Shown here one piece after another: positions 1 through 10,099 of a stretch of DNA of 64,000 bases. Source of the DNA: Gallionella sp. (GTDB lineage Bacteria; Pseudomonadota; Gammaproteobacteria; Burkholderiales; Gallionellaceae); the NCBI GenBank assembly GCA_028687335.1, contig JAQUAI010000004.1, positions 1 through 64,000 on the forward strand, given 5' to 3'. Both the position numbers and the translations under genes were made by a program. Position 1 is the first letter of the stretch. Every line of letters begins with the position of its first letter. The notes beneath the pieces were generated by a model. It had not been told where the DNA came from. It was given only the letters and a program-made list of their open reading frames with translations, and searched no databases.

Positions 1-1
1 G

Positions 2-151
2 GGCTCGTTCCCAACGGATGAGTCGCTACTGAAATTGTTTTACTTGGCGCTGAATAACATCAGCAAGAAGTGGACGATGCCGATCCGAGATTGGAAGTCA
101 GCACTAAATCGGTTTACTATCCAATTCGAAGATAGGATGCCGCAGCAGTAG
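2..151 (+). CDS. IS256-family transposase, C-terminal part (cut by window edge)
   Basis: The frame from base 2 to the TAG at 149-151 is open and encodes the last 49 residues of a mutator-type (IS256) transposase: a helix ending in [19 protein letters not shown] and then the tail [12 protein letters not shown], the usual C-terminus of this family. The catalytic DDE part lies outside the window, so completeness cannot be judged. The terminal inverted repeat follows within 10 bases. Its neighbour mlaA normally travels with other mla genes, and none are visible here. Family assignment is from recognition of the C-terminal sequence and the matching terminal repeat. Confidence 0.75.
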   Translation, partial: GSFPTDESLLKLFYLALNNISKKWTMPIRDWKSALNRFTIQFEDRMPQQ

Positions 152-157
152 AGAAAC

Positions 158-187
158 CCCGTTTACACAAAATTCAGGACACCCCCG
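158..187 (+). repeat. Right terminal inverted repeat of the IS256-like element
   Basis: The stretch reading GTTTACACAAAATTCAGGAC followed by ACCCCC resembles the conserved outer end of IS256-group elements and sits 8 bases after the transposase stop. The left end is outside the window. Any target duplication would start near base 188. Confidence 0.65.
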
Positions 188-231
188 TCAGAATCAATAG
201 ATCGGCACTGTTCATCACTGCGGCCTGAGTC

Positions 232-237
232 TATAAT
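232..237 (+). promoter_or_regulatory. Possible -10 box for mlaA
   Basis: A perfect TATAAT lies 30 bases upstream of the mlaA start, but no good -35 hexamer is present at 16-18 bases; TGTTCA at 209-214 is the nearest. The promoter lies between the IS end and the gene. No clear Shine-Dalgarno sequence precedes the mlaA ATG. Confidence 0.4.
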
Positions 238-267
238 GCCCTCACATTTATTCAACAAGTTAACATC

Positions 268-1140
268 ATGTCTGCATATCGTCTCATTCTGCTGGTCGCT
301 GCACTTGCCTTGGGTGGCTGTGCTTCAACTCATGCAAAAAATCCAGCTGATCCGATGGAATCTTTTAATCGCTCGATGTTCAGCTTTAATGATGCGGTGG
401 ATAAGGCTGTTGCGAAGCCGGTTGCGCAGGGTTATGACGCAGTGATGCCGGAGCCGGGCAAGATCATGGTGAGTAATTTTTTCTCCAACTTGGATGATGT
501 CATCGTTACCGCAAACGATTTGCTGCAACTCAAGTTTGAGCAGGCCGCATCGGATGGTTCGCGCTTTATTTTTAACAGTACTTTTGGTTTATTCGGTTTG
601 CTGGACGTGACTTCGCGCCTAGAAAAACACAATGAAGATTTCGGTCAAACCTTAGGCTTCTGGGGTGTTGGCAGCGGCCCGTATGTGGTGCTGCCTATTC
701 TCGGCCCAAGTTCGGTGCGTGACGGTGCCGCGCTTTACGTTGATAGTCGTCCGAGCAAGCTGCGCCGCGTAACGCATATGCGGACACGCAATCAGCTTTA
801 CATCACCAAGGCGGTTGATCGTCGCACCCAGTTACTCGAACAGGAAAAGGTATTAGACGAGGCTGTGCTTGATCGTTATGAGTACATTCGCGATGCTTAT
901 CTATTGCGCCGTGAAAGCTTGGTCAATGACGGTAATCGCTCGACCACGATGTATGAGGAAGACGACGACGATACTGAGCCAGTGCCGATTCCAAATGTTC
1001 CGTCTGCACAGCAAAATCAACCTACCCCCGCCGTGCAAAGCAGCACACCAGTGGCATCCCCTGCCGCTTCCCTTCCCGCTAAAGATCATCAAGCGCAGCA
1101 AGCTGTTGTGCATAAAGTCTGGATAGCTCAAAAGCGTTAA
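268..1140 (+). CDS. mlaA: MlaA (VacJ) outer-membrane lipoprotein of phospholipid transport
   Basis: 290 residues. A signal peptide of about 17 residues ends in the lipobox LGGC, followed by the family hallmark NPADPMESFNRSMFSFND and the conserved central region with GFWGVGSGPYVVLPILGPSS. MlaA is the outer-membrane part of the Mla system, which removes misplaced phospholipids from the outer leaflet and passes them to MlaC. The core ends near residue 225; the last 65 residues are an acidic patch followed by a Pro/Gln/Ser-rich tail not needed in shorter homologues. The start at 268 puts the signal peptide at the N-terminus. No mlaC/D/E/F is next to it: an IS end lies upstream and convergent pnp downstream. 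Confidence 0.9.
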   Translation: MSAYRLILLVAALALGGCASTHAKNPADPMESFNRSMFSFNDAVDKAVAKPVAQGYDAVMPEPGKIMVSNFFSNLDDVIVTANDLLQLKFEQAASDGSRFIFNSTFGLFGLLDVTSRLEKHNEDFGQTLGFWGVGSGPYVVLPILGPSSVRDGAALYVDSRPSKLRRVTHMRTRNQLYITKAVDRRTQLLEQEKVLDEAVLDRYEYIRDAYLLRRESLVNDGNRSTTMYEEDDDDTEPVPIPNVPSAQQNQPTPAVQSSTPVASPAASLPAKDHQAQQAVVHKVWIAQKR

Positions 1141-1151
1141 TCCAATATTTC

Positions 1152-1190
1152 GTGTAGGAGCCCGGCTTGCCGGGCGATTTACGAAATCGC
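1152..1190. repeat. REP-like palindrome
   Basis: TGTAGGAGCCCGGCTTGCCGGGC followed by GATTTACGAAATCGC contains two small inverted repeats (CCCGGC/GCCGGG and GCGATTT/AAATCGC, approximately). It resembles the REP element class TGTAGGAGCG... that also appears at 51277-51341. It lies just after the mlaA stop. Confidence 0.55.
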
Positions 1191-1289
1191 GTTATTCCCC
1201 TGTTAGATCGTCACGCTGGCGAATCTCCAGCAGGCTGATTTATTCACCTCCGTCATTGATAAAACGACTAGTCAGCCCAGTGGGATTCT

Positions 1290-1517
1290 GTCATTGCGAG
1301 CATATCGAAGCAATCCAGTTGAGTTACTTGTCATTGCGAGCACTGCGAAGCAATCCAGTTGGGTTGCTTGTCTTTGCGAGCATAGCGAAGCAATCCAGTT
1401 GGTCAAAGGCATTTTTGATAAAGACATCTGGATTGCCGAGTTGCGTTGCTCCTGATGAAACAACTAGCCATCTCACTAAGGCAGCAAGCTGCCAAGTGAT
1501 TGGTTATCGCAATGACA
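1290..1517. repeat. Three direct CATTGCGAGC-type repeats at 40-bp period plus an inverted degenerate arm
   Basis: Copies at 1290-1320, 1330-1360 and 1370-1400 share TCATTGCGAGCA, GCGAAG and CAATCCAGTT. A degenerate inverted arm follows: CTGGATTGC near 1428-1436 and CGCAATGACA near 1508-1517. This is the widespread dispersed intergenic repeat CATTGCGAGC...GAAGCAATCCAG. It fills the mlaA-pnp gap, which holds no credible gene; the 103-residue open frame here is only repeat sequence. Confidence 0.75.
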
Positions 1518-1530
1518 AAAACTATATCCA

Positions 1531-1560
1531 ACAAAAAAGCTCCCGAAGGAGCTTTTTTGT
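1531..1560. terminator. Bidirectional terminator between mlaA and pnp
   Basis: A perfect hairpin ACAAAAAAGCTCC / GGAGCTTTTTTGT with a CGAA loop has A/T runs on both sides, so it can end both the plus-strand mlaA transcript and the minus-strand pnp operon. Confidence 0.85.
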
Positions 1561-1575
1561 TGGGTGATGCTTTGA

Positions 1576-3684
1576 TTACTCTGCTGCTGCCGGTGCTGCT
1601 TTTTCCGGTGCAGGAATCAGTGCCTTCATGCTCAGTTTCATGCGGCCCTTGTCGTCCACTTCGAGTACTTTGACGCGCACGATCTGGCCTTCTTTGAGGT
1701 GATCAGTCACGGCGTTGACGCGCTCATGGGCGATTTGGGAGATGTGCAGTAGACCATCTTTGCCTGGCAGTACGTTAATCAGCGCGCCGAAGTCGAGCAG
1801 TTTCACAACTGGGCCTTCGTAGATTTTGCCGACTTCAACTTCTGCAACGATGTCTTCGATGCGTTTCTTGGCCAGTTCACCCGCTTCGCCGCTGACGCAG
1901 GAGATGGTGATGTTGCCTTCGTCGTCGATGTCGATTGTGGTGCCGGTTTCTTCGGTCAGTGCGCGAATAACTGCACCGCCCTTGCCGATCACGTCACGAA
2001 TCTTTTCTGGGTTGATTTTCATTTTGATCATGCGCGGTGCGAAGTCAGAAACTTCGGTGCGCGCTTCCGGCATGGCTTGCTTCATCAAACCAAGGATGTG
2101 CATGCGGCCTTCGCGTGCTTGAGTCAGCGCGGCTTGCATGATTTCTTTGGTGATGCCGTTGATCTTGATGTCCATCTGCAAGGCGGTTACACCGGCTTCG
2201 CTACCGGCCACTTTGAAGTCCATGTCGCCCAGGTGATCTTCATCACCCAGAATGTCGGTCAGCACGGCGAAACGATTGCCTTCTTTGATCAGACCCATTG
2301 CGATACCAGCAACGTGTGCTTTGAGTGGTACGCCAGCGTCCAGCAGGGAGAGGCAGCCGCCGCAAACGGATGCCATCGAGCTGGAGCCGTTGGATTCGGT
2401 GATTTCGGAAACCACGCGAACGGCGTAGCCGAAGTCTTCTTCGCTAGGCAGTACGGCAACCAGTGCGCGTTTAGCCAAACGGCCATGGCCGATTTCGCGA
2501 CGCTTTGGTGTACCAACACGGCCTGTTTCACCGGTGGAGTACGGTGGGAAGTTGTAGTGCAGCATGAAGCGGTCAGTGAACTCACCTTGCAGTGCGTCAA
2601 TCTTTTGCGCGTCACGCATGCTGCCCAGTGTGGCAACCACGATGGCTTGTGTTTCGCCACGGGTGAACAAGGAGGAACCGTGAACGCGTGGCAACACGCC
2701 GTTGCGGATGGTGATAGGACGCACAGTGCGTGTATCACGACCGTCGATACGCGGTTCGCCGCTCAGGATCTGGCCGCGCACAATTTTGGCTTCCAGTGTG
2801 CTGAACAGGTCGTTGGCTTGGTTTGATGATGTGTCGCCAGTCAGCACTTCTGCCATGACTTTGGCGCGAATTGCGTTGACAGCATCGGTGCGAGCTTGCT
2901 TGGAGCGAATCGCGTAAGCCTTTTGCAAATCTGCTTCGGCCAATGTGGAGATTTTGGCGATCAGTGCTTCGTCCTTGGCAGGGGCAGTCCAGTCCCATGC
3001 CGGTGCGCTAACAGCATCAGCCATTTCGTTAATGGCATTGATGACAACTTGCATCTGTTCGTGGCCGAAAACAACCGCGCCCAGCATGACTTCTTCGGAC
3101 AGTTGTTGCGCTTCAGATTCAACCATCTGCACAGCACGGTCGGTACCGGCGACAACCAAGTCCATTTGCGAAGTTTTCAGTTCGGTCAACGTCGGGTTCA
3201 ACAGGTATTGGCCGTTAGCGTAGCCAACACGAGCTGCGCCAATAGGGCCGTCGAACGGGATGCCGGAAATAGCCAGCGCTGCGGAAGCGCCGATCATCGA
3301 AGGAATGTCGGAGTCAATTTCGCTGTCGGAAGACATGACGGTCGCAACGATTTGTACTTCGTTGTAGAAGCCTTCGGGGAACAGCGGACGCAACGGACGG
3401 TCAATCAAACGCGAGGTCAAAATTTCTTTTTCGCTTGGGCGGCCTTCACGCTTGAAGAAGCTACCGGGAATCTTGCCTGCGGCGTAGGTTCTTTCCTGAT
3501 AGTCGACAGTCAGGGGGAAAAAGTCCTGATCTGGATTGACATCTTTTTTGCCTACCACGGTGACCAGCACCACGGTGTCGTCCAAGCTAACTATCACTGC
3601 ACCGCTGGCTTGACGGGCGATTTCGCCAGTTTCCAATGTGAGTTGATGATTGCCGTATGTTATCGTTTTTTTGTAGTGACTCAA
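1576..3684 (-). CDS. pnp: Polynucleotide phosphorylase
   Basis: 702 residues (E. coli 711). Two RNase PH-like domains come first: the FFRR-type loop [16 protein letters not shown] near residue 77 and the second-core motif [17 protein letters not shown]. They are followed by a KH domain ([16 protein letters not shown]) and a C-terminal S1 domain ([19 protein letters not shown]). The enzyme degrades RNA 3' to 5' with phosphate and is a degradosome component in many bacteria; RNase E is encoded at 57591. The start is preceded by AGAGAGG about 8 bases upstream. Last gene of the rimP-pnp operon, 95 bases after rpsO, with a stem-loop in that gap as in other proteobacteria, where this region is the target of RNase III/PNPase autocontrol. 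Confidence 0.97.
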   Translation of the reverse strand: MSHYKKTITYGNHQLTLETGEIARQASGAVIVSLDDTVVLVTVVGKKDVNPDQDFFPLTVDYQERTYAAGKIPGSFFKREGRPSEKEILTSRLIDRPLRPLFPEGFYNEVQIVATVMSSDSEIDSDIPSMIGASAALAISGIPFDGPIGAARVGYANGQYLLNPTLTELKTSQMDLVVAGTDRAVQMVESEAQQLSEEVMLGAVVFGHEQMQVVINAINEMADAVSAPAWDWTAPAKDEALIAKISTLAEADLQKAYAIRSKQARTDAVNAIRAKVMAEVLTGDTSSNQANDLFSTLEAKIVRGQILSGEPRIDGRDTRTVRPITIRNGVLPRVHGSSLFTRGETQAIVVATLGSMRDAQKIDALQGEFTDRFMLHYNFPPYSTGETGRVGTPKRREIGHGRLAKRALVAVLPSEEDFGYAVRVVSEITESNGSSSMASVCGGCLSLLDAGVPLKAHVAGIAMGLIKEGNRFAVLTDILGDEDHLGDMDFKVAGSEAGVTALQMDIKINGITKEIMQAALTQAREGRMHILGLMKQAMPEARTEVSDFAPRMIKMKINPEKIRDVIGKGGAVIRALTEETGTTIDIDDEGNITISCVSGEAGELAKKRIEDIVAEVEVGKIYEGPVVKLLDFGALINVLPGKDGLLHISQIAHERVNAVTDHLKEGQIVRVKVLEVDDKGRMKLSMKALIPAPEKAAPAAAE

Positions 3685-3744
3685 GATAGACCTCTCTGTA
3701 CATGACTTGCCGCGAACGCGCGCAATAAATAGCCCCGTAAAACA

Positions 3745-3770
3745 ACACGGGCCGCTAATGCGACCCGCTT
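3745..3770 (-). terminator. Stem-loop between rpsO and pnp
   Basis: On the minus strand GGGTCGC ATTA GCGGCCC forms a 7-bp stem with one G-U pair, followed by GTGTTGTTTT. The position matches the rpsO-pnp attenuator/RNase III site known in E. coli. The U-run is imperfect, so partial termination or an RNase processing site are both possible. Confidence 0.5.
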
Positions 3771-3779
3771 GTTACTCAA

Positions 3780-4049
3780 TTACTTACGGATTTCGAGACG
3801 CTGAATCAAGGTGCGATAAGCAGCATCGTCTTTGCTCTTGAGGTAGTCGAGCAGCTTGCGACGACGGCTCACCAGACGCAACAGGCCGCGACGGGAGTGA
3901 TGATCTTTGGCGTGGTCTTTAAAGTGACCAGTCAGGTATGCGATACGGGCAGTGATCAGAGCCACTTGAACTTCGGGGGATCCAGTGTCGCTTTTCGAGC
4001 GCTGGAAGTCGGTAACGATTTGCGCTTTCTGCGCAGCAGTATTTGCCAT
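3780..4049 (-). CDS. rpsO: 30S ribosomal protein S15
   Basis: 89 residues, the standard length. It shows the family signature region from [15 protein letters not shown] through the [20 protein letters not shown] block that contacts 16S rRNA helix 22. The Shine-Dalgarno TAGGAGAG lies 7 bases before the ATG. A promoter lies immediately upstream (4080-4109), so rpsO can be transcribed independently of truB. Confidence 0.98.
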   Translation of the reverse strand: MANTAAQKAQIVTDFQRSKSDTGSPEVQVALITARIAYLTGHFKDHAKDHHSRRGLLRLVSRRRKLLDYLKSKDDAAYRTLIQRLEIRK

Positions 4050-4079
4050 TTGTTTGTACTCTCCTAAAAAAAGTGCGGC

Positions 4080-4109
4080 ATTCTACCCTTTAACGGGCGG
4101 GTAGCTCAA
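4080..4109 (-). promoter_or_regulatory. Promoter of rpsO
   Basis: Minus-strand TTGAGC (4104-4109), 18-base spacer, TAGAAT (4080-4085), followed by GCCGCAC. Transcription would begin about 24 bases before the rpsO start. The GC-rich stretch right after the -10 box matches that of other promoters in this window. Confidence 0.6.
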
Positions 4110-4142
4110 GCCCATAACTATGTAAATACCGAATAAAAGTGC

Positions 4143-5078
4143 TTATTCGGCAAGTTCTTGCGCAGGTGTCGCCAAAGCAGCTTGCTTGGCAACATCAGAC
4201 AGCAATCTTTCCACCGACAAACGTCGGCCTTCCACGCGCCCCATGCCAACAAACCGCCCTTCGCAAAATAGGGCCACTTTGCCTTGATGCGCGTCGGTGT
4301 CTAGTGCCAAACGCTGGCCTTGTGCGAATCGTTTCAGCTGCACCTGATCCAGTTCGATACGCGGCATTTCGGGCAGCAGGCTTGGGACGGGCATGATACA
4401 GGCATCACGCTGTTCGGCACTCATTTCTTGCAGTGCCTGTAACGTATAGCCATCACTCAACTTAAAGTGGGCAATGGCGGTACGCCGCAGAGCGGTGAGA
4501 TGCGCGCCACAACCTAGTGCCGCGCCAATATCTTCGGCCAGTGTGCGCACATAGGTTCCTTTGCTGCATCTGACCGAAATCTTTAATTCTGTGCCGTCAA
4601 ATCCGTGCGATTCGAGTTCGTAAATCGTCACCTGGCGTGGTTGGCGTTCGATGGTTTCACCGCGCCGGATGTATTCGTACAACGGTTTCCCCTGATGTTT
4701 CAATGCACTATGCATGGGGGGGATCTGGCTAATTTCACCGGTAAATGTTTTGAGAACGGCTGCGATCTCTGCCTCATTCGTCGTGACAGGTGATTCGCTC
4801 AGCACCTCTCCCTCGGCATCTCCCGTTGTGGTGGTACGCCCAAGTCGCATGGTAGCGAGATAGGTTTTGTCCGCATCGAGCAACGCAGTAGAGAATTTGG
4901 TGGCCTCGCCAAAACATACTGGCAACAAACCGGTCGCCAGCGGATCAAGCGTACCTGTGTGACCAGCTTTCAGCGCTTGATACAGGTGGCGCACCTTTTG
5001 CAGTGCGGTGTTGGAGCTTAATTCAAGCGGCTTGTCGAACAGCAGAACACCATCCAACGAACGGTAATCTCGCGCCAT
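4143..5078 (-). CDS. truB: tRNA pseudouridine(55) synthase TruB
   Basis: 311 residues. The motif GHTGTLDPLATGLLPVCFGE near residue 39 carries the catalytic aspartate (Asp45), and RCSKGTYVRTLAEDIG is the second TruB signature; a C-terminal PUA-like region follows. The enzyme makes pseudouridine 55 in the T loop of tRNAs. It starts 8 bases after the rbfA stop on the same strand. Confidence 0.97.
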   Translation of the reverse strand: MARDYRSLDGVLLFDKPLELSSNTALQKVRHLYQALKAGHTGTLDPLATGLLPVCFGEATKFSTALLDADKTYLATMRLGRTTTTGDAEGEVLSESPVTTNEAEIAAVLKTFTGEISQIPPMHSALKHQGKPLYEYIRRGETIERQPRQVTIYELESHGFDGTELKISVRCSKGTYVRTLAEDIGAALGCGAHLTALRRTAIAHFKLSDGYTLQALQEMSAEQRDACIMPVPSLLPEMPRIELDQVQLKRFAQGQRLALDTDAHQGKVALFCEGRFVGMGRVEGRRLSVERLLSDVAKQAALATPAQELAE

Positions 5079-5086
5079 GATGCCTT

Positions 5087-5452
5087 TTATTGATCGCCCG
5101 CAAGATCACGGTCGCTGGATACGGCTTGATCGATCAATTGCGACAAGTGACTGCCGCGCTCAACCGAGGCATCGTAAGTGAAGTGCAGTTGCGGCATGAT
5201 GCGCAGCTTGAGGCTGCGCGCCAGCTTGCTGCGCAGATAGCCGCCCGCATGTTCAAGACCAGCCAGCGCTTCATCATTTTTACCATCCAGCCGCGTGAAG
5301 AATATCTTTGCATGGGAATAATCCGCCGCCACTTCCACTCCGGTGATGGTGACCAGCTTGACGCGCGGATCGCTGATTTCCAAGCGCACCAGTTCAGCCA
5401 ATTCACGCTGAATCTGCTGCGCCACGCGATCTGTTCTGGCGAAATTAGCCAT
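5087..5452 (-). CDS. rbfA: Ribosome-binding factor A
   Basis: 121 residues, the usual size. The KH-like core runs from RTDRVAQQIQRELAELVR to the conserved LRIMPQLHFTYDASVERG. RbfA assists late 30S maturation and helix 1 formation in 16S rRNA. Its ATG shares one base with the TAA of infB (TAATG), so translation is coupled. Standard infB-rbfA-truB order. Confidence 0.97.
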   Translation of the reverse strand: MANFARTDRVAQQIQRELAELVRLEISDPRVKLVTITGVEVAADYSHAKIFFTRLDGKNDEALAGLEHAGGYLRSKLARSLKLRIMPQLHFTYDASVERGSHLSQLIDQAVSSDRDLAGDQ

Positions 5453-8061
5453 TACAGCGCGCGCGCCACTTCCACGATTTCATACACTTCGAGCTTATCG
5501 CCGACTTCTAGGTCGTTGTAACCCTTCAGCGACAAGCCGCATTCGAAGTTGGACTTCACTTCTTTCACGTCATCTTTGAAGCGTTTCAGCGAATCCAGCT
5601 CGCCATCGTGCAAGACCACGTTGTTGCGCAATACGCGCACGCGCGAGCCGCGTTTGACCAGACCTTCCAGCACGTAGCAACCCGCAATCGTGCCGATCTT
5701 GGAAACGGTAAACACTTGGCGAATCTCGACCATACCGAGAATGCTTTCCTTCTTCTCTGGTGCCAGCATGCCGGACAGTGCTGCTTTGATCTCGTCCACC
5801 ATCGCGTAGATGATGTTGTAGTAACGAATATCCACGCCGCAGCTCTCGGCCAGCTTGCGCGCAGCCGCATCAGCGCGCGTGTTGAAGCCAATCACGATGG
5901 CCTTGGATGCCAGCGCCAGATTGACGTCCGACTCCGAGATCGCGCCAACACCACCGTGAATCAAGTTCACTTTCACTTCGTTGGTCGAAAGTTTTTGCAA
6001 CGATTGTGCAATCGCTTCTGAGGAACCTTGCACGTCGGATTTGACGATCAAAGACAGGGTGCGAACTTCGCCTTCGGCCATTTGGTCGAGCATGTTTTCC
6101 AGCTTGGCAGCTTGTTGTTTAGCCAGTTTCACGCCGCGATATTTACCCTGACGGAACAAAGCGATTTCGCGGGCACGTTTCTCGTCATTCAGCACCATCA
6201 ATTCTTCGCCAGCCGCAGGCACTTCGGATAGCCCCTGAATTTCCACCGGAATGGAAGGCCCCGCCTCAGTAATTGTTTTGCCTGTCTCGTCTAGCATGGC
6301 GCGAACGCGACCAAAGACGGAGCCAACCAAAACAGCGTCACCGCGCTTCATCGTGCCGGATTGAACCAGCACGGTGGCAACCGGCCCTTTGCCCTTGTCC
6401 AAACGCGCTTCAATCACCAAGCCCTTAGCATTGGCGACACGCGGTGCTTTGAGTTCCAGCACTTCGGCTTGTAATAGCACGCCTTCCAGCAATTGATCGA
6501 TACCTTGCCCGGTCTTGGAGGAGACTTCAACGAACATCGCGTCGCCACCCCAATCTTCCGGCACGACACCTTCGGCTACCAGCTCTTGTTTAACACGCTC
6601 GCTGTTGGCATCGGGCTTGTCGATTTTGGTGACTGCCACGACCAGTGGCACATTACCAGCGCGAGCGTGGGCAATTGCCTCTTTGGTTTGCGGCATCACG
6701 CCATCGTCGGCAGCTACCACCAGAATCACAATATCGGTCGCTTTGGCACCACGAGCACGCATGGCGGTAAACGCCTCGTGACCCGGTGTATCAAGGAAGG
6801 TAATCATGCCGCGCGGGGTGTCTACGTGGTAGGCACCGATGTGCTGTGTGATTCCACCTGCTTCGCCAGAAGCGACGCGAGTACGACGAATGTAGTCGAG
6901 CAAAGACGTTTTACCGTGGTCGACGTGTCCCATTACGGTCACGACGGGAGCGCGCGGCTCCAGCACAACGTCTTTGTGTTCGTGTTCTTCAGTCAGGAAT
7001 GCATCGGGATCATCCACTTTGGCAGCTTTGGCCACGTGTCCCATTTCCTCAACCACAATCATCGCGGTTTCCTGATCCAACACTTGGTTAATCGTGACCA
7101 TCGACCCCATCTTCATCAAAGCCTTGATGATCTCAGTGGCCTTGATTGCCATTTTCTGCGCCAATTCGGCAACAGTGATGGTTTCAGGCACGGCAACTTC
7201 GTGAACAATCGGCTCGGTAGGCAATGAGAAAGCATGGGCAGCCTGCTCGGCAGCGGGATGCTTGCTGTGCTTGTCGTGACGCGGTGCGCGCACAGGGGCT
7301 GTCCACGTTCCAGTTTTTTCACCGGTTTTGACGGGGGCGCGTTTCTTGTGTCCTTTATCATCCCAAGGACTCGCCTTGGTTTCTGCCACGACTTTGGCTT
7401 TTTTGACCGGACGCTCAACTTTGTCGCCGGGAGCCATAGCGGGTTTATGCAACGTGCCTTCCACCGCAGCTGGCACGGCCTCTTTGGCTGGTGCGACAGG
7501 TGCCGCAGGAACAACGGGCGCAACAACTTCGGCAACCACTTTGGGTTGTTCGGCAACGACTTCGACTTTTTCCGGCTCGGCAGCTTTTTCTGTTTTGCGC
7601 TTGCTGCGCTCTTGCTTGGCTTGAATTTCAGCAGCCTGGCGTGCAGCCAATTCGGCTTGCAAGCGAGCCTCTTCCTGACGCGCAGCCATTTCTTGATCGT
7701 CCAGCACTTTAACTGGTGCGACGACTTTTTCTTCCACTGCCTTGGGTTTGACTTCAACTTCGGCTGCGGTTGGAGCTACGACGCGGCGCTTGCGCACTTC
7801 AACCTGAATCGTACGCGCACGACCGGTGCTGTCCGCTTTTTTGATTTCGGTTGTTTCGCGTCGAGCCAGTGTGATTTTCTTCGCCGCGCGATCTCCGCCA
7901 TGTGCGGCACGCAAGTGTTCCAACAACTGCGCCTTATCCTTTTCGGAGATGAGATCAGACTCTTCAGTCTTGCTCACACCGGCCGACTTTAGCTGCTCAA
8001 GCAGCAAAGAAACCGGCAAGCCAAGCTCGGTGGCGAATTGTGTTACGTTCAATTTTCCCAT
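5452..8061 (-). CDS. infB: Translation initiation factor IF-2
   Basis: 869 residues. The N-terminal IF2_N fold ([20 protein letters not shown]) is followed by a long Lys/Ala/Glu/Val-rich low-complexity linker to about residue 290, a second IF2_N region, then the GTPase domain with G1 [12 protein letters not shown] near residue 380, G3 DTPGHEAF and G4 TKID. IF2 domains II-IV follow with the fMet-tRNA-binding C-terminus. The Shine-Dalgarno AGGACGG precedes the ATG by about 3 bases. It lies 31 bases downstream of nusA in the rimP-nusA-infB operon. Confidence 0.98.
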   Translation of the reverse strand: MGKLNVTQFATELGLPVSLLLEQLKSAGVSKTEESDLISEKDKAQLLEHLRAAHGGDRAAKKITLARRETTEIKKADSTGRARTIQVEVRKRRVVAPTAAEVEVKPKAVEEKVVAPVKVLDDQEMAARQEEARLQAELAARQAAEIQAKQERSKRKTEKAAEPEKVEVVAEQPKVVAEVVAPVVPAAPVAPAKEAVPAAVEGTLHKPAMAPGDKVERPVKKAKVVAETKASPWDDKGHKKRAPVKTGEKTGTWTAPVRAPRHDKHSKHPAAEQAAHAFSLPTEPIVHEVAVPETITVAELAQKMAIKATEIIKALMKMGSMVTINQVLDQETAMIVVEEMGHVAKAAKVDDPDAFLTEEHEHKDVVLEPRAPVVTVMGHVDHGKTSLLDYIRRTRVASGEAGGITQHIGAYHVDTPRGMITFLDTPGHEAFTAMRARGAKATDIVILVVAADDGVMPQTKEAIAHARAGNVPLVVAVTKIDKPDANSERVKQELVAEGVVPEDWGGDAMFVEVSSKTGQGIDQLLEGVLLQAEVLELKAPRVANAKGLVIEARLDKGKGPVATVLVQSGTMKRGDAVLVGSVFGRVRAMLDETGKTITEAGPSIPVEIQGLSEVPAAGEELMVLNDEKRAREIALFRQGKYRGVKLAKQQAAKLENMLDQMAEGEVRTLSLIVKSDVQGSSEAIAQSLQKLSTNEVKVNLIHGGVGAISESDVNLALASKAIVIGFNTRADAAARKLAESCGVDIRYYNIIYAMVDEIKAALSGMLAPEKKESILGMVEIRQVFTVSKIGTIAGCYVLEGLVKRGSRVRVLRNNVVLHDGELDSLKRFKDDVKEVKSNFECGLSLKGYNDLEVGDKLEVYEIVEVARAL

Positions 8062-8092
8062 TACCGTCCTTTAAATCCTCAATCCTGCAAAC

Positions 8093-9565
8093 TCATGCAA
8101 ACCACGGGGCCCGTGCTGTCATGATGAGTGCATTGGCGCGCCCAGCGTCCATGCCGGTAATTTCAACCAATTCGTCCCCGCCCAAGTCGGCGAGATCGTC
8201 TTGTGTTGCAATCCCTTTGGCTGCCAAAGCGCGAGCCGTTTCTTCATCCATACCATCGATCTTGAGTAGATCTTCGATACCGTGTTCAACTTGCTCTTCC
8301 TTGGCGATTGCCGCCGTCAGGAGGGCATTGCGAGCGCGGCTACGCAATTCTTCGATAGTCGCTTCGTCGAACGACTCGATCTCCAGCATTTCTTCCAGCG
8401 GAACGTAGGCAACTTCATCCAAAGAGCTGAAGCCTTCTTGCACCAGAATGTCAGCCACTTCTTCGTCCACGTCCAATCGATTCATGAATTCGGTGCGAAT
8501 CTTGGAAAACTCTTCGTTGTGTTTCTCGTTCGACTGCTCAACCGTCATGATGTTGAGTTCCCAGCCGGTAAGCTCACTAGCCAAACGCACGTTTTGACCG
8601 CCACGACCGATGGCTTGCGCCAACTTTTCTTCTTCAACCACCACGTCCATGCTGTGTTTTTCTTCGTCCACCACAATGCTGCTGACTTCGGCTGGAGCCA
8701 GTGCATTGATAACGTAGGTGGCGGGATCTTCAGCCCACAGGATGATGTCCACGCGCTCGCCAGCCAACTCGTTAGTGACACCCTGCACGCGCGAACCGCG
8801 CATGCCAACACAGGTACCGACTGGATCGATACGTTGATCGTGGGACAACACGGCGATCTTGGCGCGCGAGCCCGCATCACGTGCGGCGCTGACGATTTCG
8901 AGCAATTTTTCTTCGATTTCAGGAACTTCCAATTCAAACAGCTTGACCAGCAGTTCGTTCGAGGTACGCGACAGAATGACTTGCGGGCCACGTGCATTGC
9001 GATCAACACGCAGCAGATGAGCTTTGACGCGGTCGCCGATGCGCAGATTTTCTTTCGGAATCATTTGTTCGCGTGGCAGCAATGCTTCAATTTTGCCGAA
9101 TTCGATGATGGCATTACCGCGCTCCAGACGCTTGATTGTGCCGGATACAAGGTGTTCCTTACGATCCATAAAGTCGCTCAACACTTGCTCGCGCTCGGCA
9201 TCACGAATTTTTTGGAAAATTACTTGCTTGGCAGCCTGCGCGCCAATACGGCCAAAATCAATCGACTCCAACGGTTCTTCGATGAACTCTTCCAGTTGGA
9301 TGTTGGGTTCGCGCTTTTGCGCCTCTTCCAACTTGATGTGCAAGTCTGGAGTTTCGAAGGTTTCGTCGTCCATCACCTGCCAGCGGCGGAAAGAGTCATA
9401 TTCGCCCGTGTTGCGATTAATCTCGACGCGCACGTCAGCCTCGTCCTCGAACCGTTTTTTAGTCGCGGAAGCCAGCGCGGATTCCAGCGCACCAAAGACC
9501 ACTTCTTTGTCTACGTTTTTTTCACGCGACAAGGCATCAACCAACAACAGAATTTCACGACTCAT
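8093..9565 (-). CDS. nusA: Transcription termination/antitermination protein NusA
   Basis: 490 residues when started at the ATG 9563-9565 ([18 protein letters not shown]), which has GGAGAG 5 bases upstream; the frame stays open for 52 codons further upstream but these overlap rimP and are not conserved-looking. Order: N-terminal RNA polymerase-binding domain, S1 domain ([18 protein letters not shown]), two KH domains ([30 protein letters not shown]), then two C-terminal acidic AR repeats. NusA modulates pausing, intrinsic termination and antitermination. Confidence 0.97.
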   Translation of the reverse strand: MSREILLLVDALSREKNVDKEVVFGALESALASATKKRFEDEADVRVEINRNTGEYDSFRRWQVMDDETFETPDLHIKLEEAQKREPNIQLEEFIEEPLESIDFGRIGAQAAKQVIFQKIRDAEREQVLSDFMDRKEHLVSGTIKRLERGNAIIEFGKIEALLPREQMIPKENLRIGDRVKAHLLRVDRNARGPQVILSRTSNELLVKLFELEVPEIEEKLLEIVSAARDAGSRAKIAVLSHDQRIDPVGTCVGMRGSRVQGVTNELAGERVDIILWAEDPATYVINALAPAEVSSIVVDEEKHSMDVVVEEEKLAQAIGRGGQNVRLASELTGWELNIMTVEQSNEKHNEEFSKIRTEFMNRLDVDEEVADILVQEGFSSLDEVAYVPLEEMLEIESFDEATIEELRSRARNALLTAAIAKEEQVEHGIEDLLKIDGMDEETARALAAKGIATQDDLADLGGDELVEITGMDAGRANALIMTARAPWFA

Positions 9566-9620
9566 ACTCGACTCTCCGACTAGTAACTTATGCTCTGGAC
9601 TTCGCCAAAGACCACTGCGA

Positions 9621-10046
9621 TCAAAATACCGGAACCAAACGTGCTTTATCCACGTTGGATAACTCGATCCCGACGACCCCTTCATCCATTTCCAGCGACA
9701 GTACCCCGTCAACCATCGCACCGATGCTTCCGACGAAATTCTTTCGCCCGTTCAGCGGCATGCGCAATTTAAGCTGCACCTGCTGACCGGCAAATCTGAC
9801 GAAATCTTCTTCTTTTTTCAAAGGACGATCCAAGCCAGGAGATGACACTTCCAAACGGTCATAGTCGACGTTCTCGACGATGAACAGGCGCGTCAACTGA
9901 TTGCTTACTTTTTCGCAATCTTCAACCATGATGCCTTCCGGTTTGTCGATAAAAACGCGCATCAATCCGCGCCCCGATCTTTCCAGATCGACTAACTCGT
10001 ACCCCAGACCCGCAACCGTGGTCTCAACCAGCTTTACCACATCCAT
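9621..10046 (-). CDS. rimP: Ribosome maturation factor RimP
   Basis: 141 residues from the ATG at 10044-10046 ([20 protein letters not shown]); a GTG four codons earlier (10058) is possible, but GGGG lies at a suitable distance only from the ATG. It has the RimP signature [21 protein letters not shown] and the C-terminal SH3-like domain. RimP binds free 30S subunits and promotes maturation. First gene of the operon, behind a leader hairpin. Confidence 0.95.
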   Translation of the reverse strand: MDVVKLVETTVAGLGYELVDLERSGRGLMRVFIDKPEGIMVEDCEKVSNQLTRLFIVENVDYDRLEVSSPGLDRPLKKEEDFVRFAGQQVQLKLRMPLNGRKNFVGSIGAMVDGVLSLEMDEGVVGIELSNVDKARLVPVF

Positions 10047-10060
10047 TTTCTGCCCCACAA

Positions 10061-10082
10061 ATAAAAAACGGGCTCGAAGCCC
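10061..10082 (-). terminator. Intrinsic terminator/attenuator-like hairpin in the rimP leader
   Basis: Minus strand GGGCT TCG AGCCC followed by GTTTTTTATTT ends about 15 bases before the rimP ATG. It can end the histidine-kinase transcript. It also lies downstream of the likely rimP -10 box at 10100-10105, so the operon's own transcript would have to pass it. Confidence 0.65.
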
Positions 10083-10099
10083 ATCTCAAAACGCGCGGC

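Noticed and set aside
1290-1400. Possible CRISPR array
   Set aside because: Only three imperfect copies with about 9-base spacers; it matches a dispersed intergenic repeat instead.
1256-1567. 103-codon plus-strand frame between mlaA and pnp
   Set aside because: It is made of the CATTGCGAGC repeats and terminator sequence; no ribosome site or protein-like pattern.
6493-7992. Long plus-strand frames opposite infB (244 and 252 codons)
   Set aside because: Antisense shadows of the infB low-complexity and GTPase regions; no start signals.
8282-9583. 433-codon plus-strand frame opposite nusA
   Set aside because: Complement of a well-supported NusA gene; composition (Phe/His/Gln-rich) is typical of antisense frames.
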